From Fumia sp045121595 (GTDB taxonomy: Bacteria; Bacillota; Clostridia; Oscillospirales; Ruminococcaceae), in assembly GCA_045121595.1 (NCBI GenBank), contig JBGVGI010000092.1, forward strand, positions 14,870-78,869: a stretch of 64,000 bases of DNA, read 5' to 3'. The position numbers and the translations under genes were made by a program. Positions within the stretch are counted from its first letter, which is position 1. Every line of letters starts with the position of its first letter. Below the pieces are notes generated by a model. That model was given only the letters and a program-made list of their open reading frames with translations, was not told where the DNA came from and did not search any database. Positions 1 to 7,749 of the stretch are shown piece after piece.

Positions 1-348
1 TTCTTCGGCTTTGAGTCTTAACATATCCAAAACGGCACTTGCCTGTAACGAACGGGGATAGAGTTTTCCGTTTTCAAGCTCACAAAAAGGAATACCGATA
101 TCAAAGAAAAACTTTTCTGTATCAAATTTTTCCATAGCGGGAAGAATGAAATCAACATTATTTCCGTGATATCTGTCAGAAGTACAGAAACGGTTTGATA
201 TATTGCATCTGCCGTTTCCCGTTGCAAGGAGTTTTTTCAAAACTCTTGAATTTTTTTCAAAAACCGTAACCGAAGCGCCCGATTCTGCCGCTTTTATAGC
301 CGCAATAAAACCTGATGCTCCGCCACCGATTATTGCAACGTTTTTCAT
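1..348 (-). CDS. HI0933/BaiN-type FAD-dependent oxidoreductase, N-terminal part
   Basis: Only the first 116 residues are present; the gene runs off the left end of the window. The start codon lies 8 bases after a GGAG motif (minus strand). Residues 8-13 form the dinucleotide-binding GGGASG loop of a Rossmann fold, and residues 43-52 read TGNGRCNISN, the signature of the HI0933-like flavoprotein family (NAD(P)/FAD-dependent oxidoreductases related to BaiN and aminoacetone oxidase). The family binds FAD; the substrate cannot be told from this fragment. It is divergent from the thrS T-box operon, with about 60 bases between its start and the thrS promoter. Confidence 0.88.
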   Translation of the reverse strand, partial: MKNVAIIGGGASGFIAAIKAAESGASVTVFEKNSRVLKKLLATGNGRCNISNRFCTSDRYHGNNVDFILPAMEKFDTEKFFFDIGIPFCELENGKLYPRSLQASAVLDMLRLKAEE

Positions 349-406
349 AAAATCACTCCTCTAAAGGATATTTTAACACAAAAAAACTTTAAAATCAACT
401 AAACTC

Positions 407-435
407 TTGACAAGTTAATTTAATAGTGTTAAAAT
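407..435 (+). promoter_or_regulatory. Sigma-A type promoter for the thrS leader
   Basis: TTGACA at 407-412 and TAAAAT at 430-435 are separated by 17 bases, the optimum for the vegetative sigma factor. Transcription would start near 442, just upstream of the T-box leader. Confidence 0.75.
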
Positions 436-441
436 CAATTT

Positions 442-672
442 ATCGAAATCATAGAAGAGGACGCGGATTTTTCAAAAACCGTTTCAGAGAGAAATACATT
501 TGCTGAAAGTGTTTCACGGCGGAAAAGTTCGAAACCACCTCGGAGAGTGCGTGAATTAAGCGCAACGGGTAGCAACCGTTATATTGCTTTCAAGTGGTCT
601 GCTTTGCTGACAATTTGGGTGGAACCGTGGAGTATATACACTTCATCCCATATCTGGGGTGAAGTGTTTTTT
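442..672 (+). promoter_or_regulatory. T-box riboswitch, threonine specific
   Basis: The conserved T-box core GGGTGGAACCGTGG lies at 617-630 and is followed by an intrinsic terminator: 12-base arms at 639-650 and 655-666 with one wobble, loop at 651-654, then a T run. In the upstream specifier region, GAAACCACC at 531-539 offers ACC (threonine) at 534-536, the expected codon for thrS; a second ACC follows directly at 537-539. Known T-boxes bind uncharged tRNA through the specifier and through the T-box bulge, which favours the antiterminator and lets transcription continue. thrS begins 18 bases beyond the terminator, so it should be induced by threonine starvation. Confidence 0.93.
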
Positions 673-689
673 ATTTAGGAGGAAAAATT

Positions 690-2633
690 ATGATTAAAAT
701 TACATTAAAAGACGGAAGCGTTAAGGAATACGCAAAAGGCATTACCGTCGGCGATATTGCAAAAGACTTAAGTATGGGTCTTTACAGAAATTCCTGCTCT
801 GCAAGAGTTAACGGAAACGTAGTCGATTTGCGTTATGCAGTAGAAGAAGATGCAAATCTTGAAATCTGCACATTTGACGACGTTGACGGCAAAAAGACTT
901 TCTGGCATACTGCATCTCACGTACTTGCTCAGGCAGTAAAACGCCTTTACCCCACTGCAAAGCTTACAATAGGCCCCGCTATTGATAACGGCTTCTATTA
1001 TGACTTTGACGTTGAAACACCTTTCTCTTCCGATGATATTGCAAAAATCGAAGCAGAAATGAAGAAAATCGTTAAAGAAGACCTCGCTATCGAACGCTTT
1101 GAGCTTTCTCCTGCAGAAGCAGTAAAAATGCTCGAAGAAATGGGCGAACCCTATAAGGTTGAGCTTTGCAACGAACACGCAGATAAAGGTGAAAATATAA
1201 GCTTCTATAAACAGGGTGACTTTGTTGACCTCTGTGCAGGTCCTCACCTTATGAGCACAGGTACTCTCAAGGCAGTTAAGCTCTTAAACTGCACGGGTGC
1301 CTACTGGAGAGGTGATGCAAAGGGTAAACAACTTTGCCGTGTTTACGGTACTGCATTCCCCAAAGCATCACAGCTTGAAGAACATCTCACACAGCTTGAA
1401 GAAGCTAAAAAACGCGACCATAACCTTTTAGGTCGTCAGCTTGGACTTTTCACAACATCCGATCTTATTGGTCAGGGACTTCCCATTATGCTTCCTAAAG
1501 GTGCAAGAATCATTCAGCTTTTGCAGAGATTTGTTGAAGACGAAGAACAGCGCCGTGGTTGGCAGCTTACAAAAACTCCTTTGATGGCAAAGAGCGACCT
1601 CTATAAGCTTTCAGGCCATTGGGGACATTATAAAGACGGTATGTTTGTGTTGGGTGACGAAGAAAAAGACGACGAAGTTTTTGCACTCCGTCCCATGACT
1701 TGCCCCTTCCAGTATCAGGCGTACTTAAGCAAAAAACGTTCTTACAGAGAACTTCCCTTGAGATATAATGAAACTTCAACTCTTTTCAGAAATGAAGCGT
1801 CAGGCGAAATGCACGGCCTTATCCGTGTCCGTCAGTTCACAATATCCGAAGGTCATTTGATGTGTTTGCCTTCTCAGCTTGAACAGGAATTCAAAGGTTG
1901 TCTTGAACTTGCAATCTATATGCTCAAAACTCTGGGACTTTATGAAGACGTTTCTTACAGATTCTCTCAGTGGGATCCCGATGACCGTGAAAAGTATATC
2001 GGTACCGAAGAACAGTGGAACGAAGCTCAGGATACAATGAAGAGAATTCTCGATCACCTCGAAATTCCTTACGTTGTTGGTGTTGGTGAAGCTGCTTTCT
2101 ACGGTCCTAAACTTGATATCCAGATTAAGAACGTTCACGGCAAGGAAGATACTCTTATCACAATCCAGATTGACCAGCTTCTTGCTGAAAAATTCGGTAT
2201 GGAATACGTTGATGCAGACGGCACAACAAAAAATCCTTACATTATTCACAGAACTTCACTCGGTTGTTACGAACGTACTCTTGCACTCCTTATCGAAAAA
2301 TACGCAGGTGCATTCCCTCTTTGGCTTGCTCCCATTCAGCTCAAGGTTTTGCCTATCGGCGAACGTCAGCACGAGTATGCAAGAGAAGTTTCCGATACTC
2401 TCTCTGCACTCGGATTCAGAGTTGAGCTTGATGACAGAAGCGAAAAAATCGGTTACAAGATTCGTGAAGCGCAGCTTGAAAAAGTTCCCTTTATGCTTGT
2501 AATCGGTGAAAAAGAAGCAGAAGCAGGAATGGTTGCAGTCCGTTCACGAGCAGCAGGAGATATGGGTGCTATGCCACTTAATGATCTTATCGCAAAACTT
2601 GCACAGATGGTAAAGGATAAAGTAAGAGAATAA
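690..2633 (+). CDS. thrS: Threonyl-tRNA synthetase
   Basis: The 647-residue cytosolic class II enzyme charges tRNA-Thr. It has the usual full-length bacterial order: TGS domain (about 1-60), editing domain (about 65-225), catalytic core (about 245-535) and anticodon-binding domain (about 540-640). Editing-site residues H73 and H77 (HTASH) and C182 and H186 (LCAGPH) are intact, so mischarged Ser-tRNA-Thr should be hydrolysed. The class II motif 2 region is seen as RNEASGEMHGLIRVRQF. The ATG follows an AGGAGG motif by 6 bases. It is a single-gene unit controlled by the T-box upstream and closed by the hairpin at 2691-2725. Confidence 0.99.
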   Translation: MIKITLKDGSVKEYAKGITVGDIAKDLSMGLYRNSCSARVNGNVVDLRYAVEEDANLEICTFDDVDGKKTFWHTASHVLAQAVKRLYPTAKLTIGPAIDNGFYYDFDVETPFSSDDIAKIEAEMKKIVKEDLAIERFELSPAEAVKMLEEMGEPYKVELCNEHADKGENISFYKQGDFVDLCAGPHLMSTGTLKAVKLLNCTGAYWRGDAKGKQLCRVYGTAFPKASQLEEHLTQLEEAKKRDHNLLGRQLGLFTTSDLIGQGLPIMLPKGARIIQLLQRFVEDEEQRRGWQLTKTPLMAKSDLYKLSGHWGHYKDGMFVLGDEEKDDEVFALRPMTCPFQYQAYLSKKRSYRELPLRYNETSTLFRNEASGEMHGLIRVRQFTISEGHLMCLPSQLEQEFKGCLELAIYMLKTLGLYEDVSYRFSQWDPDDREKYIGTEEQWNEAQDTMKRILDHLEIPYVVGVGEAAFYGPKLDIQIKNVHGKEDTLITIQIDQLLAEKFGMEYVDADGTTKNPYIIHRTSLGCYERTLALLIEKYAGAFPLWLAPIQLKVLPIGERQHEYAREVSDTLSALGFRVELDDRSEKIGYKIREAQLEKVPFMLVIGEKEAEAGMVAVRSRAAGDMGAMPLNDLIAKLAQMVKDKVRE

Positions 2634-2690
2634 AAAATAATCTTTGTACGGTTAAAACATTCAAAATACAAGCTAAGTGCCGAAATAGAA

Positions 2691-2725
2691 TAATCCTCCC
2701 CGTGAGAATCTCACTGGGAGGATTA
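2691..2725. terminator. Bidirectional terminator between thrS and the convergent gene
   Basis: Arms of 10 bases (2691-2700 and 2716-2725, TAATCCTCCC and its complement) enclose a second inner stem GTGA/TCAC. Short T-rich tracts lie outside it on the + strand. It sits between two convergent genes and can serve both. Confidence 0.8.
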
Positions 2726-2729
2726 ACTT

Positions 2730-3818
2730 TTAATATGTTACGTCTGAAAGCATAATATCCACAAGTCCGAGTTTTCCGCTCATGGAACGGTAACTGGAAG
2801 TTGCAGAGCTTGAAACTGACATACCGTCTGTCGGAGAGGATTCGAGAGTAATAACGATTTTAACCCCAGGTTTGTTATCGGTGACGGTAATTTTTCCGCC
2901 ATGCAGATAAATGGTTTTTTTCAAGAAATCATAATATATCTTTTTCATAGCGGGAGGTTCACCGGTAGCATCAAGTAATGTAAAATCGGAGTAGTCAGAA
3001 GACTCAATTTCATTATAATCCGTTACGTTGTCCTCGAGTGTCAGGATGAGTTCACCGTTTGCAAACTGTGTTTTGCAAATAAGAGATCCATCTTCTTTTG
3101 TGTAAAGATATGATATATTTATAATATTTAAAATTGCCGTTGCAAATAAATTAGAGTCAAGCATTACAAGACCGTTGTGGAAATCAGGCTCAAAAGTAAA
3201 GGAAAGCTTTGAAGGGGCAAGAATTTTCTCAACCTGATTCATCAAAGTGGTCATAAAATCCCCGAAATCCGTGAGATTTTTGTGAACACTCGGGTCTTCA
3301 AGGATCGAGTGGTATGCACTGAAGTTCGAAGAAAGCTTTAACACACTGCGCCAGATTCTTTCGATATCACGCATATAGTGGGAGGATTCGTAATCTTTGT
3401 TTTCAACAAGATTGTTGCTTATTATTTCTGAAAGGTTAAAGAGTCGTCCCGTTTTCTGGCGGATATAATATGAAAGCAGGTCAATGCTTTTATGTTCGGA
3501 AAGGGATGCATCTTCAGGAACGGCACGTAAAATGCCGACGTAGAGGCACTCATTGTCGTTAAAAGGAATAATTTCAAGGAATTTTTCAGCATATTTATCT
3601 TTGATTTTCACGGTGTAGTCAGGTGCATTTCCCGTTGTAATAAAGGTGAAATCAAAACCTGGAAAGCAACTTGTAACAAAGATACCTTCCGTAACTTTGG
3701 GGAAAGTAGTTTTAAACTTCTTGTTTAACCAAAGAATTCTTAAATCTTTTGAAAAGCAAAAGCAAAGCTTATCGTCATTTTCATAAAGCTTGTAAAGCAA
3801 CTTAGCTTTTTCCGACAT
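2730..3818 (-). CDS. Histidine-kinase-like protein with degenerate catalytic motifs
   Basis: This 362-residue soluble protein has no signal peptide or membrane segment. Residues about 10-115 look like a PAS-type sensor domain. Residues about 120-185 are helical like a kinase dimerisation domain, and the C-terminal 150 residues follow the layout of a HATPase_c fold: an N-box-like stretch (FATAILNIINISYLY) and a segment ending LHGGKITV that matches the usual end of this domain. The N box lacks the usual second Asn, the G1 box is replaced by LEDNVTDYNE with no D-x-G-x-G, and no SHELR-type phosphoacceptor motif is seen. I infer a regulatory or scaffold protein rather than an active kinase. No response regulator is adjacent. 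The ATG has a good AGGAGG upstream. Confidence 0.7.
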   Translation of the reverse strand: MSEKAKLLYKLYENDDKLCFCFSKDLRILWLNKKFKTTFPKVTEGIFVTSCFPGFDFTFITTGNAPDYTVKIKDKYAEKFLEIIPFNDNECLYVGILRAVPEDASLSEHKSIDLLSYYIRQKTGRLFNLSEIISNNLVENKDYESSHYMRDIERIWRSVLKLSSNFSAYHSILEDPSVHKNLTDFGDFMTTLMNQVEKILAPSKLSFTFEPDFHNGLVMLDSNLFATAILNIINISYLYTKEDGSLICKTQFANGELILTLEDNVTDYNEIESSDYSDFTLLDATGEPPAMKKIYYDFLKKTIYLHGGKITVTDNKPGVKIVITLESSPTDGMSVSSSATSSYRSMSGKLGLVDIMLSDVTY

Positions 3819-3946
3819 AATCTGCCTCCTTTCGACACTGATATATACTTATTATACCATTTTCCGCATTTTTGTAAAGTATTTTTCTTTACTTTTTATT
3901 TGAAATGATATACTATATTAAGTGTAAAAAACATTTGGAGATTAAA

Positions 3947-4618
3947 ATGGTGACTGTTAATAACGATTGGAAAGATTTTTTTGAAAAAGAAAAGAATAAG
4001 GAATACTTTAAAAACCTTATGGATTTTTTAAAAGAAGATGCAAAGTATTATAAGATTTTCCCCGAAAAGCAGGATATATTCAATGCTTTTTTAATGACAC
4101 CCTATAATAACGTTAAGGCGGTTATAATAGGGCAGGACCCTTATCACGGCGAAAATCAGGCGCACGGACTTGCATTTTCAGTTAAGAAGGGAGAGAAAAT
4201 CCCACCGTCTTTGAGGAACATTTACAAGGAGCTCGAAAACGATATTGGGATTAAAAAACCTTCTCACGGCAATCTGGAAGACTGGGCAAGAAACGGCATT
4301 CTGCTTTTAAACTCAGTGCTTACAGTAAGAGAAGGTGAGGCGGCTTCACATCGTAACAAAGGTTGGGAAACTTTCACTGATAACGCAATAAGCTTTTTAA
4401 ATGAAAGCAAAAGACCTTTAGTTTTCTTTTTGTGGGGTAATGACGCGCAGAAAAAGGAAGCCCTGATAACAAACAAATCTCACCTTATTCTTAAATCGGT
4501 GCATCCGAGTCCTTTGTCGGCGTCAAGAGGATTTTTTGGTTGCGGACATTTTTCAAAATGCAGAGATTTTCTTTCAGAACACGGTGTTGATATAGATTTT
4601 AATCTCAAAGGAGAATAA
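3947..4618 (+). CDS. ung: Uracil-DNA glycosylase (family 1)
   Basis: The 223-residue enzyme removes uracil from DNA as the first step of base excision repair. The family 1 water-activating motif GQDPYH and the DNA-intercalation loop HPSPLSA are both intact, and length is normal. An upstream in-frame ATG at 3905 would add 14 residues, but the ATG at 3947 has a TTGGAG ribosome site 7 bases before it and gives the usual N-terminus, so I chose it. The flavin reductase gene begins 2 bases after its stop, which suggests co-transcription. Confidence 0.98.
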   Translation: MVTVNNDWKDFFEKEKNKEYFKNLMDFLKEDAKYYKIFPEKQDIFNAFLMTPYNNVKAVIIGQDPYHGENQAHGLAFSVKKGEKIPPSLRNIYKELENDIGIKKPSHGNLEDWARNGILLLNSVLTVREGEAASHRNKGWETFTDNAISFLNESKRPLVFFLWGNDAQKKEALITNKSHLILKSVHPSPLSASRGFFGCGHFSKCRDFLSEHGVDIDFNLKGE

Positions 4619-4620
4619 TT

Positions 4621-5214
4621 ATGGCAAAACAGGTATGGAAACCAGGCACGTTGCTCTCTCCGGTGCCACCCGTTATGGTTTCCTGCAAAGATAATGATAA
4701 AAGCAATATTTTAACGATAGGTTGGACGGGAATAGTTAATACCTCTCCCGCAATGACGTATATATCGGTAAGACCCGAGAGACATTCTTATGAAATGATT
4801 AAAAACACAGGTGAATTTGTTATAAACCTTACCACGAAAGAGCTTGTACGTGCCGCCGATTTCTGCGGTGTTAAAAGCGGTAAGAATACCGACAAATTCA
4901 AAGAATGTAATCTTACCGAGGGCGTAGCGCATGAGGTATCTGCACCGCTTATCGAAGAAAGTCCCGTCAATATAGAATGTAAAGTTACAGACGTCATTAA
5001 ACTTGGTACGCACGATATGTTTTTAGCAAAAATCGTTGCAGTAAACGTTGATGAAAAGCTCATTGACAAAAACGGGAAACTTTGTCTTGAAAAATGCGGA
5101 CTTGTAGCATATTCACACGGAAGCTATTTTGCACTCGGTGAGAAGCTTGGCACGTTTGGATATTCCGTAAGGAAAAAACCACTTCCGAAAAGAAAGAGAA
5201 AAACCGGTCGATAA
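4621..5214 (+). CDS. Flavin reductase-like (FMN-binding split barrel) protein
   Basis: The 197-residue protein fits the flavin reductase-like / FMN-binding split-barrel family: the N-terminal PVPPVMVSCKD and the following TIGWTGIVNTSPAMTYISV stretch are typical of the FMN-phosphate and isoalloxazine contact region, and a C-terminal basic tail (KKPLPKRKRKTGR) ends the protein. Family members reduce flavins or serve as flavoprotein oxidoreductases in the cytosol; the partner is unknown here. It follows ung by 2 bases, and its ATG has GGAG 7 bases upstream inside the ung tail. Confidence 0.9.
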   Translation: MAKQVWKPGTLLSPVPPVMVSCKDNDKSNILTIGWTGIVNTSPAMTYISVRPERHSYEMIKNTGEFVINLTTKELVRAADFCGVKSGKNTDKFKECNLTEGVAHEVSAPLIEESPVNIECKVTDVIKLGTHDMFLAKIVAVNVDEKLIDKNGKLCLEKCGLVAYSHGSYFALGEKLGTFGYSVRKKPLPKRKRKTGR

Positions 5215-5231
5215 AATTTATTAAAAAGGTA

Positions 5232-5260
5232 TTGCAAATTTTCGTTAATCAATATATAAT
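5232..5260 (+). promoter_or_regulatory. Sigma-A type promoter for acpP
   Basis: TTGCAA at 5232-5237 and a perfect TATAAT at 5255-5260 are separated by 17 bases. The acpP start lies about 36 bases beyond the expected transcription start. Confidence 0.7.
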
Positions 5261-5302
5261 TATATATAGACAACCGATTGGATTCAGTAAGGAGGAAAAC
5301 TA

Positions 5303-5533
5303 ATGATTTTTGAGAAAATTAAGGACATTTTGGTTGATCAGTTGGATGTTGAAGAGGATAAGGTTACAGCAGATGCTTCTGTTATTGATGACTTGGGTGC
5401 TGATTCTCTTGACCTTGTGGATCTTGTAATGACAATTGAGGAAGAATTTGACGTTGAGATTTCCGATGACCAGGTTGACGTTATCAAAACTGTCGGAGAT
5501 ATCGTAAAATATATTGAAGAAAATGCTCACTGA
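5303..5533 (+). CDS. acpP: Acyl carrier protein
   Basis: The 76-residue acidic protein carries growing acyl chains in fatty acid synthesis. The phosphopantetheine attachment site is GADSLDLVDLVM, with the modified serine at residue 35. Its length and four-helix pattern are normal. It has its own promoter and a strong terminator, so it is a single-gene unit away from any fab cluster in the window. The ATG follows AAGGAGG by 7 bases. Confidence 0.97.
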   Translation: MIFEKIKDILVDQLDVEEDKVTADASVIDDLGADSLDLVDLVMTIEEEFDVEISDDQVDVIKTVGDIVKYIEENAH

Positions 5534-5545
5534 TGATTAAAAGAT

Positions 5546-5579
5546 AAGGCGATGCAACTATAAGTTGCATCGCCTTTTT
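5546..5579. terminator. Strong terminator after acpP, probably bidirectional
   Basis: Perfect 14-base arms (5546-5559 and 5563-5576) with a 3-base loop are followed by TTTTT. It lies between acpP and the convergent small cysteine-rich gene and may serve both. Confidence 0.92.
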
Positions 5580-5585
5580 GCTTAT

Positions 5586-5720
5586 TTAGCAGCATCCACA
5601 ATCGCTTGCGCAACCACAGTTGTTGCCACAACCATTACCACTAAAGCTGTTACCACCACAGCAGCAGAGCAAGAGGATAATAATGAGAATCCATGTGCAG
5701 TTTCCACCAAAACAGTTCAT
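5586..5720 (-). CDS. Small cysteine-rich membrane peptide (44 aa)
   Basis: A 44-codon ORF starts at an ATG with a near-perfect AAGGAGG 6 to 7 bases upstream. It encodes MNCFGGNCTW, then a hydrophobic stretch ILIIILLLCCC at residues 11-21, then a Gly/Asn/Cys-rich tail ending CASDCGCC. Eleven of 44 residues are cysteine. Small Cys/Gly-rich proteins of this type are common in Clostridia and are often listed as chorion-class high-cysteine or spore-associated proteins, but no function is established. It is downstream of sigE on the same strand, about 60 bases after it, where sigG often sits in other sporeformers. The ribosome site and composition support a real gene. Confidence 0.7.
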   Translation of the reverse strand: MNCFGGNCTWILIIILLLCCCGGNSFSGNGCGNNCGCASDCGCC

Positions 5721-5782
5721 AAAAGAACCTCCTTTTAAATATTGTACTGCATAATATGTAAAAGGTGTGTTTTGTGTTACAT

Positions 5783-6487
5783 TTAAAATTCTTTTTCCAT
5801 CTCTTTTTGCAATCTTTTAATGATGCGTTTTTCAAGCCTTGAGATATATGACTGTGATATTCCTATGAGATCCGCCACTTCTTTCTGGGTTTTTTCTTCG
5901 TTCCCTGAAAGTCCGAAACGAAGCTTTATGATTTCTCTTTCTCTTTCGTTTAATCTCTCCACACATTTTAAAAGAGCATCTTTTTCCGCTTCTGTTTCCA
6001 TATCACGGTTTACACTGTTCTCATCGGTTCCAAGAATATCCGACAGTAAAAGCTCGTTTCCGTCCCAGTCGATGTTTAAAGGTTCGTCAAATGAAACTTC
6101 CGCTTTCTGGTGACTGCTTTTTCGCAAAAACATCAATATTTCATTTTCAATACATCTGGAAGCATAGGTAGCAAGTTTGATTTTCTTTTCGGGAGAAAAG
6201 GTGTTAACCGCTTTTATAAGACCTATGGTACCGATAGAAATTAAATCTTCGATATTAATTCCTGTAGACTCAAATTTTTTTGAGATATATACCACAAGCC
6301 TTAAATTGTGTGTAATGAGCTTTTCTCTCGCTTTGTCGGGGGTGGACTCTAAAAGCTTAAAAACCTCCTCCTCTTCTTCTTTTGAAAGTGGTGGGGGAAG
6401 TGTCTGTGGACCGTTTATATAGTCAATTTCTCCTTCAAAACCTAAGAAAATAAGAATTTTAAGTTTTATCTTTTCCAATAAAGTCAT
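5783..6487 (-). CDS. sigE: RNA polymerase sporulation sigma factor sigma-E precursor
   Basis: The 234-residue sigma-70 family protein directs early mother-cell transcription during endospore formation. Region 2 (IEDLISIGTIGLIKAVNTF, then KIKLATYASRCIENEI) and region 4 (KTQKEVADLIGISQSYISRLEKRI) are nearly identical to Bacillus sigma-E. The first about 22 residues are hydrophobic and basic and precede YINGPQTLPPP, matching the membrane-anchoring pro-sequence that SpoIIGA removes. Its start overlaps the spoIIGA stop by 4 bases, so protease and substrate are translationally coupled. Confidence 0.98.
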   Translation of the reverse strand: MTLLEKIKLKILIFLGFEGEIDYINGPQTLPPPLSKEEEEEVFKLLESTPDKAREKLITHNLRLVVYISKKFESTGINIEDLISIGTIGLIKAVNTFSPEKKIKLATYASRCIENEILMFLRKSSHQKAEVSFDEPLNIDWDGNELLLSDILGTDENSVNRDMETEAEKDALLKCVERLNEREREIIKLRFGLSGNEEKTQKEVADLIGISQSYISRLEKRIIKRLQKEMEKEF

Positions 6488-7341
6488 ATAATTACCTCCG
6501 TTTTTAAAAGTGCTTCACCTGCTATTGCATCGGCTTCAGCATCAGGTTTTCTGAAAATCGGAACGACAACACAGGAAACGTTTTTACCACTTTCAAGTAA
6601 AATAAAAGAATCGGGCTTTATTCCCATTAAAACACCACTTTTGGTTATTGTTTTAAATGGAACCATTTGTACTTTGAAACGCATAGAGCTTTTGGGAATA
6701 TCGTTATTTTTTATCCTTTCAAGCATATCGTTCGGGATAACTCCGCAAAGCTTTTTTGCATCGCAGAAAACAGCGGGAAGCCCGTTTATTGAAAAAGCTT
6801 TGTTGCCTGTGTCTAAAAACACCCTTAAGAGGGTGTTTTTTCCGTTTAACGATATCTGAGCGTTGAAAAAATTTGCGGTTTCGGTTTTTCGCGTAAATAT
6901 AATATTTAAAATTTTGGAAACGGCGTATGCAAAGATGGTGGAAAGAATAAGAACAACCGCAGAAAAATGGTAATAAATAACTCCGTTTTTTATTACGAGT
7001 TTTGGCGGTGTGAAGATTTGCCATATTGCTATCATAATACCTGCAAACAGGTTACTAACCCCAAAGAAAACGATAACTCTCTGCAAAAGCAGTTTTTGTG
7101 AAACGTAACCGAAGTTTATAAAGACTATGATAAAGGCGGATATGAGTTTAAAAAGGAGCGATAATATAAAGTTTAATTCAGGAAGCAATATTATAAGTGA
7201 CAATATTCCACCTGTCAGTGAAGAAACCGCGCGTCTTAAACTCTTTCCTTCGGTTTTCAGAAAACTTTCGGTTGTGAGCAGAAGAAGGAAGGTAACGTAG
7301 ATGTTAAGACCGATAAGGACGTCTATATAAATTACCGTCAT
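6484..7341 (-). CDS. spoIIGA: Sigma-E processing peptidase SpoIIGA
   Basis: The 285-residue membrane aspartic protease cleaves pro-sigma-E at the forespore septum after a signal from SpoIIR. The N-terminal half holds about five membrane helices (residues about 3-23, 39-58, 60-78, 88-108, 125-147). The soluble C-terminal half carries the single catalytic aspartate in LDTGN (D177), which in the family acts as a dimer like retroviral proteases. Length is slightly short of the Bacillus protein (about 309). It is directly upstream of, and overlapping, sigE. Confidence 0.97.
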   Translation of the reverse strand: MTVIYIDVLIGLNIYVTFLLLLTTESFLKTEGKSLRRAVSSLTGGILSLIILLPELNFILSLLFKLISAFIIVFINFGYVSQKLLLQRVIVFFGVSNLFAGIMIAIWQIFTPPKLVIKNGVIYYHFSAVVLILSTIFAYAVSKILNIIFTRKTETANFFNAQISLNGKNTLLRVFLDTGNKAFSINGLPAVFCDAKKLCGVIPNDMLERIKNNDIPKSSMRFKVQMVPFKTITKSGVLMGIKPDSFILLESGKNVSCVVVPIFRKPDAEADAIAGEALLKTEVII

Positions 7342-7489
7342 AAAACCAATCCTTTTATGTATATATATCTATTTTACTGTTTTTACCTTAAAAAATATGT
7401 CATTATAAGGAGGCAGAACCAAAGACTTTTTTCATTCATACAATAAAAGGCAGAGTGTTCTGCAAAGAATACGAAAGGAGAGATTTTAA

Positions 7490-7714
7490 ATGTCCTGTAA
7501 CGAAAGAAGTTGCAACGCGTATTCCTGTCGCCTCAGAAACAGAGAAAGCAGGATTTGTTGTGACGGTCAGAGTTGTTGCAGTTATTCTGCATCCTGCAGA
7601 AACCCTTACTGGCCTGAGTTTGCGCATCCCAGATGGCTTTCCTGTGCCGATTTGTACGACGGTAACAGAAGCAGCTGCTATGAAGCCGAAAACAGTGATT
7701 GTTGTTGCGAATAA
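7490..7714 (+). CDS. Small cysteine-rich protein (74 aa), unknown
   Basis: A 74-codon ORF has an AAAGGAG motif 9 bases before its ATG and a strong terminator 3 bases after its stop. It encodes about 15 cysteines, clustered as ICC, SCC and a terminal DCCCE, with many Arg, Ser and Tyr and no membrane segment. Two other frames are open across the same bases, so the choice rests on the ribosome site, the flanking terminator and the cysteine pattern. It diverges from spoIIGA, and a role in the spore coat is possible but not shown. I do not recognise a family. Confidence 0.55.
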   Translation: MSCNERSCNAYSCRLRNRESRICCDGQSCCSYSASCRNPYWPEFAHPRWLSCADLYDGNRSSCYEAENSDCCCE

Positions 7715-7716
7715 AA

Positions 7717-7749
7717 AAGAAGCCAAGGCAAAAGCCTTGGCTTCTTTTA
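7717..7749. terminator. Terminator shared by convergent genes
   Basis: Perfect 13-base arms at 7717-7729 and 7734-7746 (AAGAAGCCAAGGC and complement) with an AAAA loop, followed by TTTATT on the + strand and preceded by an A run that gives T residues on the minus strand. Confidence 0.9.
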
